Of a stretch of 64,000 bases of DNA, positions 53,634-62,712 are shown piece by piece (the first letter of the stretch is position 1; the number at the start of each line of letters is the position of its first letter). The position numbers were made by a program, and so were the translations under genes. The DNA comes from Branchiostoma lanceolatum (Eukaryota; Chordata; Leptocardii; Amphioxiformes; Branchiostomatidae), in NCBI RefSeq assembly GCF_035083965.1, contig NC_089740.1, positions 8,305,552-8,369,551 of the forward strand. The letters are read 5' to 3'. The notes below the pieces were generated by a model, which did no database searches, was not told the origin of the DNA, and was given only the letters and a program-made list of their open reading frames with translations.

Positions 53634-53677
53634 CTTGGAAATTACGAACTAAGCGCCACGCCGCACGCGCATGCGCA
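53626..53677 (-). promoter_or_regulatory. Hinderin core promoter: YY1-like and NRF-1-like sites
   Basis: CCAAGATGGCGGC (minus strand, 53626-53638) overlaps the start codon and matches the YY1 consensus. The palindrome GCGCATGCGC (53667-53676) is a consensus NRF-1 site 34 nt upstream. No TATA box is seen. The combination is typical of TATA-less housekeeping promoters. Confidence 0.6.
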
Positions 53678-53750
53678 CTACCGTAACAACCTGTTGGCTC
53701 CTGTAGATTTACGGAACACCGCCAGAGGACGCTGCTGAAAAACTGGCATG

Positions 53751-53820
53751 ATTGAATGAATGACAGAATGAATGAATGAATGACTGAATGAACGAACGAA
53801 CGAACGAACGAACGAATGAA
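53751..53820. repeat. (AATG/AACG)n tetranucleotide repeat
   Basis: GAATGAAT units change to GAACGAAC units; 75-145 bp upstream of the hinderin promoter motifs. Confidence 0.95.
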
Positions 53821-54060
53821 TTAAGCTATAAGATTGATAGGAACATAGTTATAGAATTGATAGGTACACTGATATTTTAAAAGAACTACTTACCATGTTA
53901 TATTACATTTTGAGATTTTCATCGATGTAGCTATAGCTTTGTTGGGGTTGGCGTCTTCTTCTGAGGCAGTTGACAATGGCAATTTACCCACTTCTTGCTT
54001 CTTCTAATATACATGTATGTGGGTTCCTCATTTTGATCGTAGGATTGTTTTCTCACCGAA

Positions 54061-54213
54061 ACTAGGTACTCATTTTCACCTGAGTGAAGGGAGGAAATTC
54101 GTGTCAAGTGTCTTTCTCAAGGGCACAACGTCAACAGCGCAAGTCTAGGGACCCCGGATTCGACTCCAGGACCTCTGGGTTCTGGGCCAAACACCCTGCC
54201 ACTATGACGCCAC
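54061..54213 (-). mobile_element. tRNA-derived SINE, 3' portion, copy 3
   Basis: It matches the head half of 32811-33111: ACTAGGTACTCATTTTCACC, AAGGGCACAACGTCAACAGC, GGATTCGACTCCAGG and TATGACGCCAC. The GC-rich half is missing. Confidence 0.72.
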
Positions 54214-56111
54214 AGTTTTTTTCAGTTCGACCATCTTACCACAGAAAAAGTCTTCGCGCTGTAGGTCGATCAACCCATAGGTCTTAGTGGAAACGTCAGA
54301 GGATTATACCACGCGTGCTTCTGTACATGTATGCAGGTTTTGAATATGAATCATATATAGCGTAAAAAGAATAAAAGATAAAGGACGAAAACGAAATACA
54401 TACAGTCAAATCTATATAAGTGACCACCACTACATAACGACCACATTGTCATTGATATTGATATACAGTCAAACCTGTACAAGTGACCACCTCTATATTA
54501 TGACCACCTGGTCAATGTGACCACTTTTTGGTGGACCCTTAGATAATTTTCCCTACTCACCCAAGCATGTGCACATAGACCGGGTTTTATCGGTCCCCTG
54601 AGTGGTCTTCTTGGACAGTTTTGACTTTTTTTTAAAAGCTCCTCGCTCTACAAGTCGATCCACCCACTGGCCTTTGAAACGACCAAGGATTAGACCACAC
54701 ATGCGTCTGGAAATATAGACAGAATTCGAATATGAATCATAGATACGAATATAGCGTAAAAATATATAAGACAAAGGACAACAGCAGAAAAATACTTAAT
54801 CTAGTTTAATTCCTCTTGCAATTGTCTGTATCATGGGGTCGTAGAATAAAACAAAATACTAGTATACGTCTTGTACACGCGCGTAGCACTGACCTATTTG
54901 CATTGCCTCGTGATGAGACTTACATAGACTTAGCACTTTTCGTCTTTTCGACTTTTGAAATCTTAAGACGGAATCACATGGCACCTGTGTTCCACAGGTG
55001 TGCGGGTTACCTGGGCCTGACTACCTGGCTTACCTGGATCTTTTCAGTCAGCCACATAAGTGAGCAGAGATTAAAGCCTACATTTCAAAGCGCTTCATCT
55101 AATCTTTTCATCTACGGAACATATAATGACGCAGATGTAAAATACAGTTTCAAAGCACTGAACATGATCCCGTAATCTGCCGAACATTTAATCGCGCAGA
55201 GGAAATAAACAAATCTGCGTTTGAAAACAGTTGTTGTAATCTTTTCATCTGCAGTATGTACAAATCAGTCTGCGGTTTCGAATTTAAAACATTCGATGTT
55301 TGGAAGCTGGCTTCGTAGTACGTACGTTGCTTGGCTTCCTTTTGGGTCAGCTCAGTTGAGTATATTGTGAAGCGACAGACCGACACGACACTACATGTAC
55401 ATTTCCTACAAGATCAAACTACAATCCAATAGCGTGAAAGGAAAGTTTAACAGACGGGCCAATAGATTCTTGGAACGGTTGGAGCGTATTTGCTGCGTCT
55501 GTCATCGCTTGTGGACTGCAGCAGACCGGCTCAGCTACAGTCGCGGCAACGTCTCAAAAGTACTGCGGGCAGCCGAGGTAGGAGCGCCGTCCGCGTCCAG
55601 CCATCGCTTCGGAACATTCAACCGGCTCGAACTGATTCAGCAACAACCAGAAGTCAGGTAAAAAGACTTGGTTGTTTTAAACGCGAGTTCCTGCAGCTTT
55701 GCGTACCTTTCTTTGCTACGAGGCAAGAAACAACAGATGCATAGAAAAGATCTAGAGCTCTGAATTATCAATAATTCTTTTGAGGTATATTTAGCAACAA
55801 CATTTACAAGTATATACAAACGTGCCACTGCTCTTTGAAAACTGTGAGCCTCTATCAATAGGTAACAACTGTCTGCAAAGCAGCAATAAATTGCCTTAAT
55901 TTGGATATCAGAATTCTTTCATACACAAAGAAGTCTGAAGGATCTGCAAAAGAAAAATCGTTCTTTTTTTAAACTTCTTTTGCCGAGTGGCTGTACGTAG
56001 GACACAAAGTCAGGTCTGCTCCTCTAGCCAATACCTATTACAAAGGACTGGCCCCGGGGACGGTAACACTACACAAAATACAACGAAACCCATATAACGC
56101 GTGCACGCGAA

Positions 56112-58616
56112 ATGCATTGGAATTTTCATTACAAAATTGGCGTTCGATTTCTGCTCATTTTCGCTTTATCAATCAGGTCCGGCCTTTCCGCGAACGAGCC
56201 GTGTTTTCCGACGTGCGAGAGGAAAACACTGACTTCGTGCGTGTCCGTCGACAAATTTCTCAGCCATACCTCCTTACACCAATTCCCCACCCTTTATAGC
56301 TACGAGAGGGCGTGTGTCTCTTGTCACAACAAACGTGTGGACATTCCAGCAGGAAAGTGTTTTCCGCGGATAAAATGGCTCGCGTTGAGAGATCTCTGGT
56401 TCGGAACGTTATCATCGGAAAAACTCTATATATTCCACGCTACCTCCCTTACAAGTCTTTTTCTTGTCAATGCAAGGATAGAGAAGATAGACAACGCTGC
56501 GTTCCGAAATTTCCTGGCTTTACGAAACTTGAATTTAGATGGCAATATGCTGGAACACATTCCTAAAAACTGGTACGGCGTTTCGTACTCTCCGATTGGT
56601 AAGTTGCTCCAAAGGCTTTCCCTGTCTTACAATTACATTTCTAGTCTGGAGCCCTTGTGTTTTGAAAATCAGCACAACTTGCATACATTAGACCTCGAGG
56701 GTAACGCGTTACGACATGTGCAAAATGGTTGGTTTACTGGACTGTTCAAACTAAACACGTTAATCCTCCGCGGTAACGAAATCCAAACAATCCCTCGCGA
56801 TGCGTTCGAGCCTTTGAAGCAACTTCAGTTTCTGGATCTGAGTAGCAACGACTTAAAGTGTCTGAACAGAGAGGCACTCTTGGCTCTACCCAACCTAAAC
56901 ATAGTTGTACTCGGCATTGCGCGCAGGCCTCTCGAGCACCATACCATACAATGGGACATTGTGCTTCAAAACTGTGAAGACAACGCGAGGCAGTGGATAC
57001 GATTGGAGATGGATGGAATCGTTCTACATATTTATTACGATGCCAATGAGAATCGATTTGCAATTGATTGGCTTAGCACGTTGTCAAGCAAAAACTACGC
57101 CCCAACCAAGTCAAACCCACGATGCAAACTGCTACCAGAGGAAAAAAGATTGGGGCATTTTACGACGTACACTCCTTTCGTCGTTATAGCAACGAACAGC
57201 AATGACTCTGTCCGCGCCAACTCACTGTCGACTCAGTGTTTGGAAGCTTGGAATGCTGGTGGCATAAACGTGGCCTTGAACGGTGCATCCGGTGCCGAAC
57301 TGCAAGTGAATAGATTGGAACCACGCAGCGAGACAGCTCCTGATAGAGAAGGGGCTCTCGCCTTGGTGGTGCCTGCCTTGAAAAAACAAAAAACAGTTGA
57401 CTCTGAAACTGCAGCTTCTATAAACGACTCTGCAAGTGCTGCCTCAGATAGCGACGACGACAGAGAACATACTCATATGGTTACCGTGCCCTGCTTTGTC
57501 ATCACTCACGAAAAGAAACAAGTTTCGTTCTTCGACGCCTTCGGTAGTGAACGGCAGGCAAACGATACTGCGCGTTTTTCCTGGGACACTGTTGTGATGA
57601 ATGATACCGATCCAACTGTAAAAACTAATAGTGTGTTTGTAAATGTATCTGAGGAATTCAACCATACCATGGGCACACCGGAAAATACAGCGTCAATTCC
57701 CTTGAATGTAACACTGAACTCACACACACTAAAAACTACAGTGAACACGGTAGCAGGAACATCGCTATTTTCTCCCACACAACCTAACGCAACGCCAACC
57801 GGAGGTAAAACTATACAAAAGACATCTCACATACTGCAAGTAGTAGTAGCCCCTGTATTGGGAGGTTCTGCTGTTCTGATGTGCGCCTTCTTTGTTTTGA
57901 TTTGTTACGTGAAGAGACGTAGACGTCATGAGAATCCGGTGAACAGGAGAGCGAACTTTCCTCTGTCTACCCAGCAAAATAACCCGATGTATCAGGGCGG
58001 TTCCCCGGAAACGTCACGAAGAGCGAGCATGCGGGACTCCGGATCCCGTCAAACAGACGACAATCTGTACGACCAAATCAACGAGGAAGAAGTGTACGAT
58101 CCGTCGGGGCACACTTACTGTGAAATAAAGGACGAAAACGCAACTGGTGAAAGTAGACCAGCGTCAGACTCTGCATGCAATAGCATACAAGACGAATACT
58201 TTGAAATTGCACCAGGGAAAGCTCTACAAAACGAAAACGAAGACCCCATTACTTTTTATGCTGCCGCAGCTGAAGTTAATCTACCCACATCTAAGAACAT
58301 CACCGATAAGACGTTGCTTTATAAGACGGGTCGGGAGACGATCGCGTATGTTGACTCTAGAATGGAGAATGTATCGGTCACAAAGAGTGTTAGTGGCGAG
58401 CAGGCATGTTATGACATGACAGGTTGTACACGTGTTTTAACGTCAGAAAACGTTGCTACCGCGCCCGGAACGTCAGAAAACGTCGCTACCACGCCTGGAA
58501 CGTCAGAAAACGTCACGTACATACCTGGAACGTCAGAAAACGTTGCCACAATACCTGGAATGTCAGAAAACGTTGCTATCTGTGATACAATCGAAGAGGG
58601 AGGGCAGAATATTTAG
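56112..58616 (+). CDS. LRR single-pass receptor with tyrosine-motif tail, single exon
   Basis: 834 aa, no introns. Signal peptide ~1-26 (FLLIFALSIRSGLSA). About six leucine-rich repeats at ~90-260 (LTSLFLVNARIEKI, LRNLNLDGNMLEHIP, LHTLDLEGNALRHV, LNTLILRGNEIQTIP, LQFLDLSSNDLKCL), with a Cys-rich N-flank (CFPTC, CVSCHNK). A long Ser/Thr-rich stalk with many N-x-S/T sites follows. The TM is at ~574-600 (LQVVVAPVLGGSAVLMCAFF), followed by KRRRR. The tail (~601-834) has YDQI, YDPS, YCEI and YFEI, and ends in five 10-aa repeats (TSENVATxPG). LRR ectodomains bind protein ligands and the tail could recruit SH2 proteins if phosphorylated. The closest named family is unclear. The first ATG (56112) is used because it gives the signal peptide. 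Confidence 0.88.
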   Translation: MHWNFHYKIGVRFLLIFALSIRSGLSANEPCFPTCERKTLTSCVSVDKFLSHTSLHQFPTLYSYERACVSCHNKRVDIPAGKCFPRIKWLALRDLWFGTLSSEKLYIFHATSLTSLFLVNARIEKIDNAAFRNFLALRNLNLDGNMLEHIPKNWYGVSYSPIGKLLQRLSLSYNYISSLEPLCFENQHNLHTLDLEGNALRHVQNGWFTGLFKLNTLILRGNEIQTIPRDAFEPLKQLQFLDLSSNDLKCLNREALLALPNLNIVVLGIARRPLEHHTIQWDIVLQNCEDNARQWIRLEMDGIVLHIYYDANENRFAIDWLSTLSSKNYAPTKSNPRCKLLPEEKRLGHFTTYTPFVVIATNSNDSVRANSLSTQCLEAWNAGGINVALNGASGAELQVNRLEPRSETAPDREGALALVVPALKKQKTVDSETAASINDSASAASDSDDDREHTHMVTVPCFVITHEKKQVSFFDAFGSERQANDTARFSWDTVVMNDTDPTVKTNSVFVNVSEEFNHTMGTPENTASIPLNVTLNSHTLKTTVNTVAGTSLFSPTQPNATPTGGKTIQKTSHILQVVVAPVLGGSAVLMCAFFVLICYVKRRRRHENPVNRRANFPLSTQQNNPMYQGGSPETSRRASMRDSGSRQTDDNLYDQINEEEVYDPSGHTYCEIKDENATGESRPASDSACNSIQDEYFEIAPGKALQNENEDPITFYAAAAEVNLPTSKNITDKTLLYKTGRETIAYVDSRMENVSVTKSVSGEQACYDMTGCTRVLTSENVATAPGTSENVATTPGTSENVTYIPGTSENVATIPGMSENVAICDTIEEGGQNI
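58438..58586 (+). repeat. 30-bp coding repeat at the LRR receptor C-terminus
   Basis: Five units of GGAACGTCAGAAAACGTYGC-like sequence encode TSENVATAPG, TSENVATTPG, TSENVTYIPG, TSENVATIPG and MSENVAICD. Confidence 0.9.
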
Positions 58617-59032
58617 AATCCTGTGTTAGTACCTGTGAAACCACGACTGGGGGACAAGTCGGAAAAAATATCTAAGCTGAGGATTAAAACTACAATCAAA
58701 CCTGTACAGCTGACCACTCGGCTAATGTGACCACTTTTTTTTGTCGCTAGATAATATTTCTCAATCTAAATAATCCATAAAAGTTAAGAATCCTGTCTAT
58801 AGGGACCACCTGTCCATATAGAGCAGACTTCATTGGCACGGTTTGCTCTTATATGACATACTGTACTAGTTTATTTATTCCCATTATTGCTGATATAATT
58901 CTTACTAATCTGATATGCTGTATTTTCAATATTTACAACATTGCAGTGTGACTTAATACAATACAAGGAAGGTGGTACCGGTAAGTAGGTCATTCCTTGT
59001 TGTGCGTGGCCAGCAAATCCGTAGGAATTATT

Positions 59033-59182
59033 TACTCTCCAAGCAGCTGAGGTCGAATGGGCAGATCGTCACCGTTTTATGATATGCCGTGTTTTTTTTG
59101 TCGCTAGCCCATTCAGCGACAAAAAAACCGGCATATCATTAAACGGTGACGATTTGCCCATTCGACCTCTGCTTGGAGAGTA
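59033..59182. mobile_element. CAAGCAGAGG hairpin MITE, 9-bp target duplication
   Basis: 150 bp with ends TACTCTCCAAGCAG and CTGCTTGGAGAGTA. The arms are inverted over ~70 bp (GGTCGAATGGGCAGATCGTC, GATATGCCG...TTTTTTTGTCGCT). Exact 9-bp repeats GGAATTATT flank it at 59024-59032 and 59183-59191. Confidence 0.92.
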
Positions 59183-60073
59183 GGAATTATTGCCATGCTT
59201 ATCATTCAAAATTGATACAAAAATCTAAACTGAATTATACTTCCCTCTTTATGTTTAGAGCTTAGATTACACAACAACCTGTCTGACAAAGTCGGATATT
59301 TCATTCTGGCTGGTATTTCAAAGCAGGATCACTTGTATGTAGTTTGTATACAACTGTATATTGAGTTTGGTGCTTTATTGGTTAAGTATTGAGTTAAAAG
59401 AAGACAGAAAAATTATGTTACTCCTAAATTTCTTTATTTCGAGCAAGCTATGCGTTTCCTAATTCTAGAAATTGGGTGTTTTAGAATACGTTTGGCATGT
59501 ATGATAGAGATCACTTTTGTGTCAGATGAATCAACTTAAGATGTACAATAAATATTACTTGAATTGTTATGAATCTGGTCTCGTCTTACAGTATAATAAA
59601 TCAACTTTTATTCCCTGTCGGACTAAGTACAGGCATACAAAAGTCGTCATAAAGTACATATAATGACACTGGTCAAAAACATTGGTTCTAAAACTACTCT
59701 AATACGTAGGTTCGACTTCTTCTCATCACTTTGCGATGTTAAAAATATAAATTGACATGGACCTCTTAATATAGTATGGTCAAAACTCACAAGAAAAATG
59801 ATTTTTTTAATACTGGACCTAAATTCAACGAAACTTTCCTATGATATGATAAAAAAATTCTATCGTTACTGTATAAACTACAACTACAGTAAAGTGGACA
59901 GGACTTCATCTTCTATCTTGTGTGTTTCTTCCTAAAACTTTAGGACAATCCACGTTTCTAGTACAGAGAGGTTGCGTATGAGTACGCTTACCCACAGTCG
60001 CGGATTAAAATCATTAGAGAGGCAACGCATGTGGAAGAAACCCTCGTGTCACAAAAGCCGTCACCATGGCAAC

Positions 60074-60206
60074 TCATCTTCAAGCATATCTACCGGTGGC
60101 AGGCAGCATCCAGGGGACGAAACAATATCTATTTGCCACCGGGGCAAACGGATATTATTTTGGAACATGCATACTGCCTACCACCGGTAGATATGCTTGG
60201 AAATTA
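60074..60206. mobile_element. CAAGCATATC hairpin MITE, 9-bp target duplication
   Basis: The left arm CAAGCATATCTACCGGTGGC (60081) and right arm CCACCGGTAGATATGCTTGG are inverted. The ends resemble TAYTCTCCAAGCA of the other hairpins. Exact 9-bp repeats CATGGCAAC flank it at 60065-60073 and 60207-60215. Confidence 0.88.
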
Positions 60207-60869
60207 CATGGCAACGAAATTTGAGTAATGGTCAATCCAAAAGATGAAGCTCCAATATTTGTCGAATTTCTATTTTCTAACCACAACTGTATCAAAAACT
60301 AAGCGTGTAGAAAATTTTTTTGGACTTTCTAATACTGTATATAATAATATATAACGATTATTGCTAAACGAATAATGAGATTTTGGATGTTGATTTGTTT
60401 GTTTGTTTGTTATAAGCACCAGATTTTGATTCCAAAAAGGCATCTTCTTGGTGTAAAAATGAGCATAGACGGTCGTCAATTAATTTCCAAATATGTACTA
60501 GTCTGTTTGTAGGTGAGAATTTCATGTATGATTTTATTTTACGAAAACCTAGTTGGTATAGATCAAAAGTACAGTAAAGTAAAGAAGTACATGCTTATAT
60601 CCAAGAGATAGGGTCTAGGGGAGCCATTTGGATTATTACTTGATGCTCAATATGTACGTATGCAGAAAAAACAGGCGAGAACACAAAAGCTTCCAGATAG
60701 ACGTTATAGCGGACGTCCGCGAAGTCGTTCTTACCGAAATAGGACAGGCAAGATGCAGAATGTACGCGACGGTTGTTAATCTATTCTATTTGAAGCAAGG
60801 AGATGTAACAAAAGCTGTTATTCTACAGGTTCTATTTGATTTTTGCCATAGCAACACATGCTGACCTTA

Positions 60870-61210
60870 ATTAAAGTGGAGGAAAGACCCAATGCTACTG
60901 GGGGGCTTTTGTTAGATGTGTCAATCAAATCGCCACATGCGTCTTTAATACCATGAGGTGTAATTTAAAAGGTATCTTTTCATGTTGAGGTAATTTAAGG
61001 TTGAAAGGTATTTTGCAACGTTGATTCCCCAGGGTAAACAATTTTAAAAGCTCCGTAGATTGTTTCTGTCCCTGCATTGACGTATGGATAAAGGTAACTG
61101 CCGAACAAGAGCCGTTCTCATGATAGACATGGACAGGCGAAAGGAAATTTTCACTTCATCCTCAAGGTCTGTAAAAATATTGAGCAACGTTGAAGTCATT
61201 TATAGATTGA
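60870..61210. repeat. Direct repeat flanking the GPCR pseudogene, copy A
   Basis: It shares with 62985-63280, in the same order and orientation, AAAGTGGARGAMAGACMCAA, TTTTGTTAGATGTGTCAATCAA, GTGTAATTTAA, AGGTAACTGCCGAACAAG and GTCATTTATAGAT. Confidence 0.75.
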
Positions 61211-61398
61211 CCTATATATTTATATATATATTTATATATATATTCATATATTCATATATGCATTTTGTTTCTGCATTTCATTCATTTGAATCTAGACCAC
61301 GTGCAATTTTCTAATTGTCCTAATGTAGATGTTGAGAGAGGCACAACGTCCGTTAAGATTTGAGATGGATACCGACTGTTTTCGAATCAATGAACAAT

Positions 61399-62712
61399 CT
61401 AGTCTATTTCTACAATAGCAAGATCTTTACTCTTTGGTTGTTTTGTGAACGATACTGTCGGCTCTGTCATACCCTTGTTGACAGGACCTTTACTGTGTCC
61501 TGCGGTGAGCTGTTCTGTCCGTATGTTCGGTTCAGTGTCCCGTGCGGCTCCTCCCGGCAGGTTAGGTGCATTTCCCGGTGCTGGTTCGTTTTGCGGATTC
61601 TCGCGGTTTGCCCGCATCATGGTGACAAGTGTCCGGCGGATATCCACCATAGTTTTCCAGATTCCCTCCCGTAAGTCTGGTGTGCGGATGATGCCTGCAA
61701 TCGGGTTGATTGCTGAGTTTACGGTTATCATGACGGCCCTTGCATGGGGACTAGCTATAATGAGGCACTCGTCGCCCATACTCAGGCAAATTGGGATGAG
61801 CACAATAGGTAGGAGCCAGAAAATGAATGCGGCCACCACATAGACCAGGACTGTCCTCGCCTTTCGCACACTTTTCTGGAATTTTCTTAGTGCCTCCTCT
61901 TGAGCGATATTGCGAGGTTGAACTTGCCGTGTTCTGTTTTGTCCCTGATCATTTTCTTGTGGTTGTGGCCCAAACCTTCACTTTTGGCGTTGTTTCAGAG
62001 CTACCAATACGCTGATATTCATGAACAATATGATACTGACCAGCACGATGACTATGGTGGCTACAAGACCAATGAAAACCACGTGGTAAAACAGTAGGCA
62101 GGTTGTTGTGTCTATATCGAGACAGTTGAAACCCATACTGGGTAAGAAAGCAATCAGGGACAGAAGAAGCCAGGAGAAGACAATAGCTAAACATGCATCA
62201 CGTTTGGCAGTGGCTGCATGGTTGTGGAAGTATATAGTATGCCTTACCGCAACGTAGGAGTTAACCGATAGTAGGGCTAGAGCTGACGCTGACATCACCT
62301 GACTATATATCAGAAAGGTTACAGTATTCATAACGCTGCGCATTCTCATAAGTTCTACTTCGTCTACTGTTCGATACAGAAGTCCAACTCCTCCCACCAT
62401 GTCGGAAACGGCGAGATTTGCCATGTAGAAGTAGAGCGGTTTGTGGAGTTCTCTTGTTCTGATGATTCCCCAGATCACAGCGGCATTGCCGACGATGATG
62501 AGGATCCCCAGTAGCCAAGAGATGACGGCGGTCGCTGTTCCCAACTCCTCCGTGTTGGCGTACATGGAGCAGGCTTCCTGCGCGTCTACGTAGCCTTGGA
62601 ATATAGTCTTGTTTTGCAGGTGCCATTCTAGACAGGAGGTTTGCCCATCGAACTTTTCACATGCTGACGCCTCTCGAGGAGCGAATGGAGAGACAGAGCT
62701 GTTGTTGAACAT
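61399..62712 (-). pseudogene. S1P/EDG-like GPCR with a single in-frame TGA
   Basis: A minus-strand frame from ATG 62710-62712 to the stop at 61399, colinear with the intact receptor at 38838-40100. It is interrupted only by TGA at 61978-61980 (codon 245), in the third intracellular loop after LKQRQK, where the paralogue has AGA (Arg). The 36 codons after it, then TM6, TM7 and the C-tail, stay open and highly similar (ARTVLVYVVAAF, VNSAINPIAGIIRTPDLREG). The first part encodes the N-terminus and TM1-5. TM3 again has NSY for D/ERY and TM7 has NPIAGII. A lone stop with everything else intact indicates a very recent loss, a null allele or a base error. If real, the product would be a five-span truncated receptor. 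Confidence 0.88.

Larger units (their letters stand above)
53678..56111. other. Intergenic region between hinderin and the LRR receptor (divergent)
   Basis: It holds the hinderin upstream region, a SINE fragment (54061-54213), a diverged direct duplication (54216-54400 and 54610-54800) and TCAAACCTGTACAAGTGACC repeats (54400-54545). Reading frames at 54816-55175 and 55395-55661 lack recognisable domains and were not called. Confidence 0.6.
58617..61398. other. Intergenic region between the LRR receptor and the GPCR pseudogene
   Basis: It contains the LRR gene 3' UTR (AATAAA at 59548-59553), a TCAAACCTGTACAGCTGACC-type repeat (58690-58850), two hairpin MITEs and an AT microsatellite (61218-61262). 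It also has a block at 60870-61210 that recurs at 62985-63280. No coding frame was recognised. Confidence 0.6.

Noticed and set aside
54816-55744. Plus-strand frames of 84-119 codons upstream of the LRR gene
   Set aside because: No domain, no coding-like composition and overlapping alternatives in several frames.
61978-61980. Selenocysteine or programmed readthrough at the GPCR TGA
   Set aside because: The aligned residue is Arg in a cytoplasmic loop and no SECIS-like hairpin was recognised downstream. A simple nonsense change is more likely.
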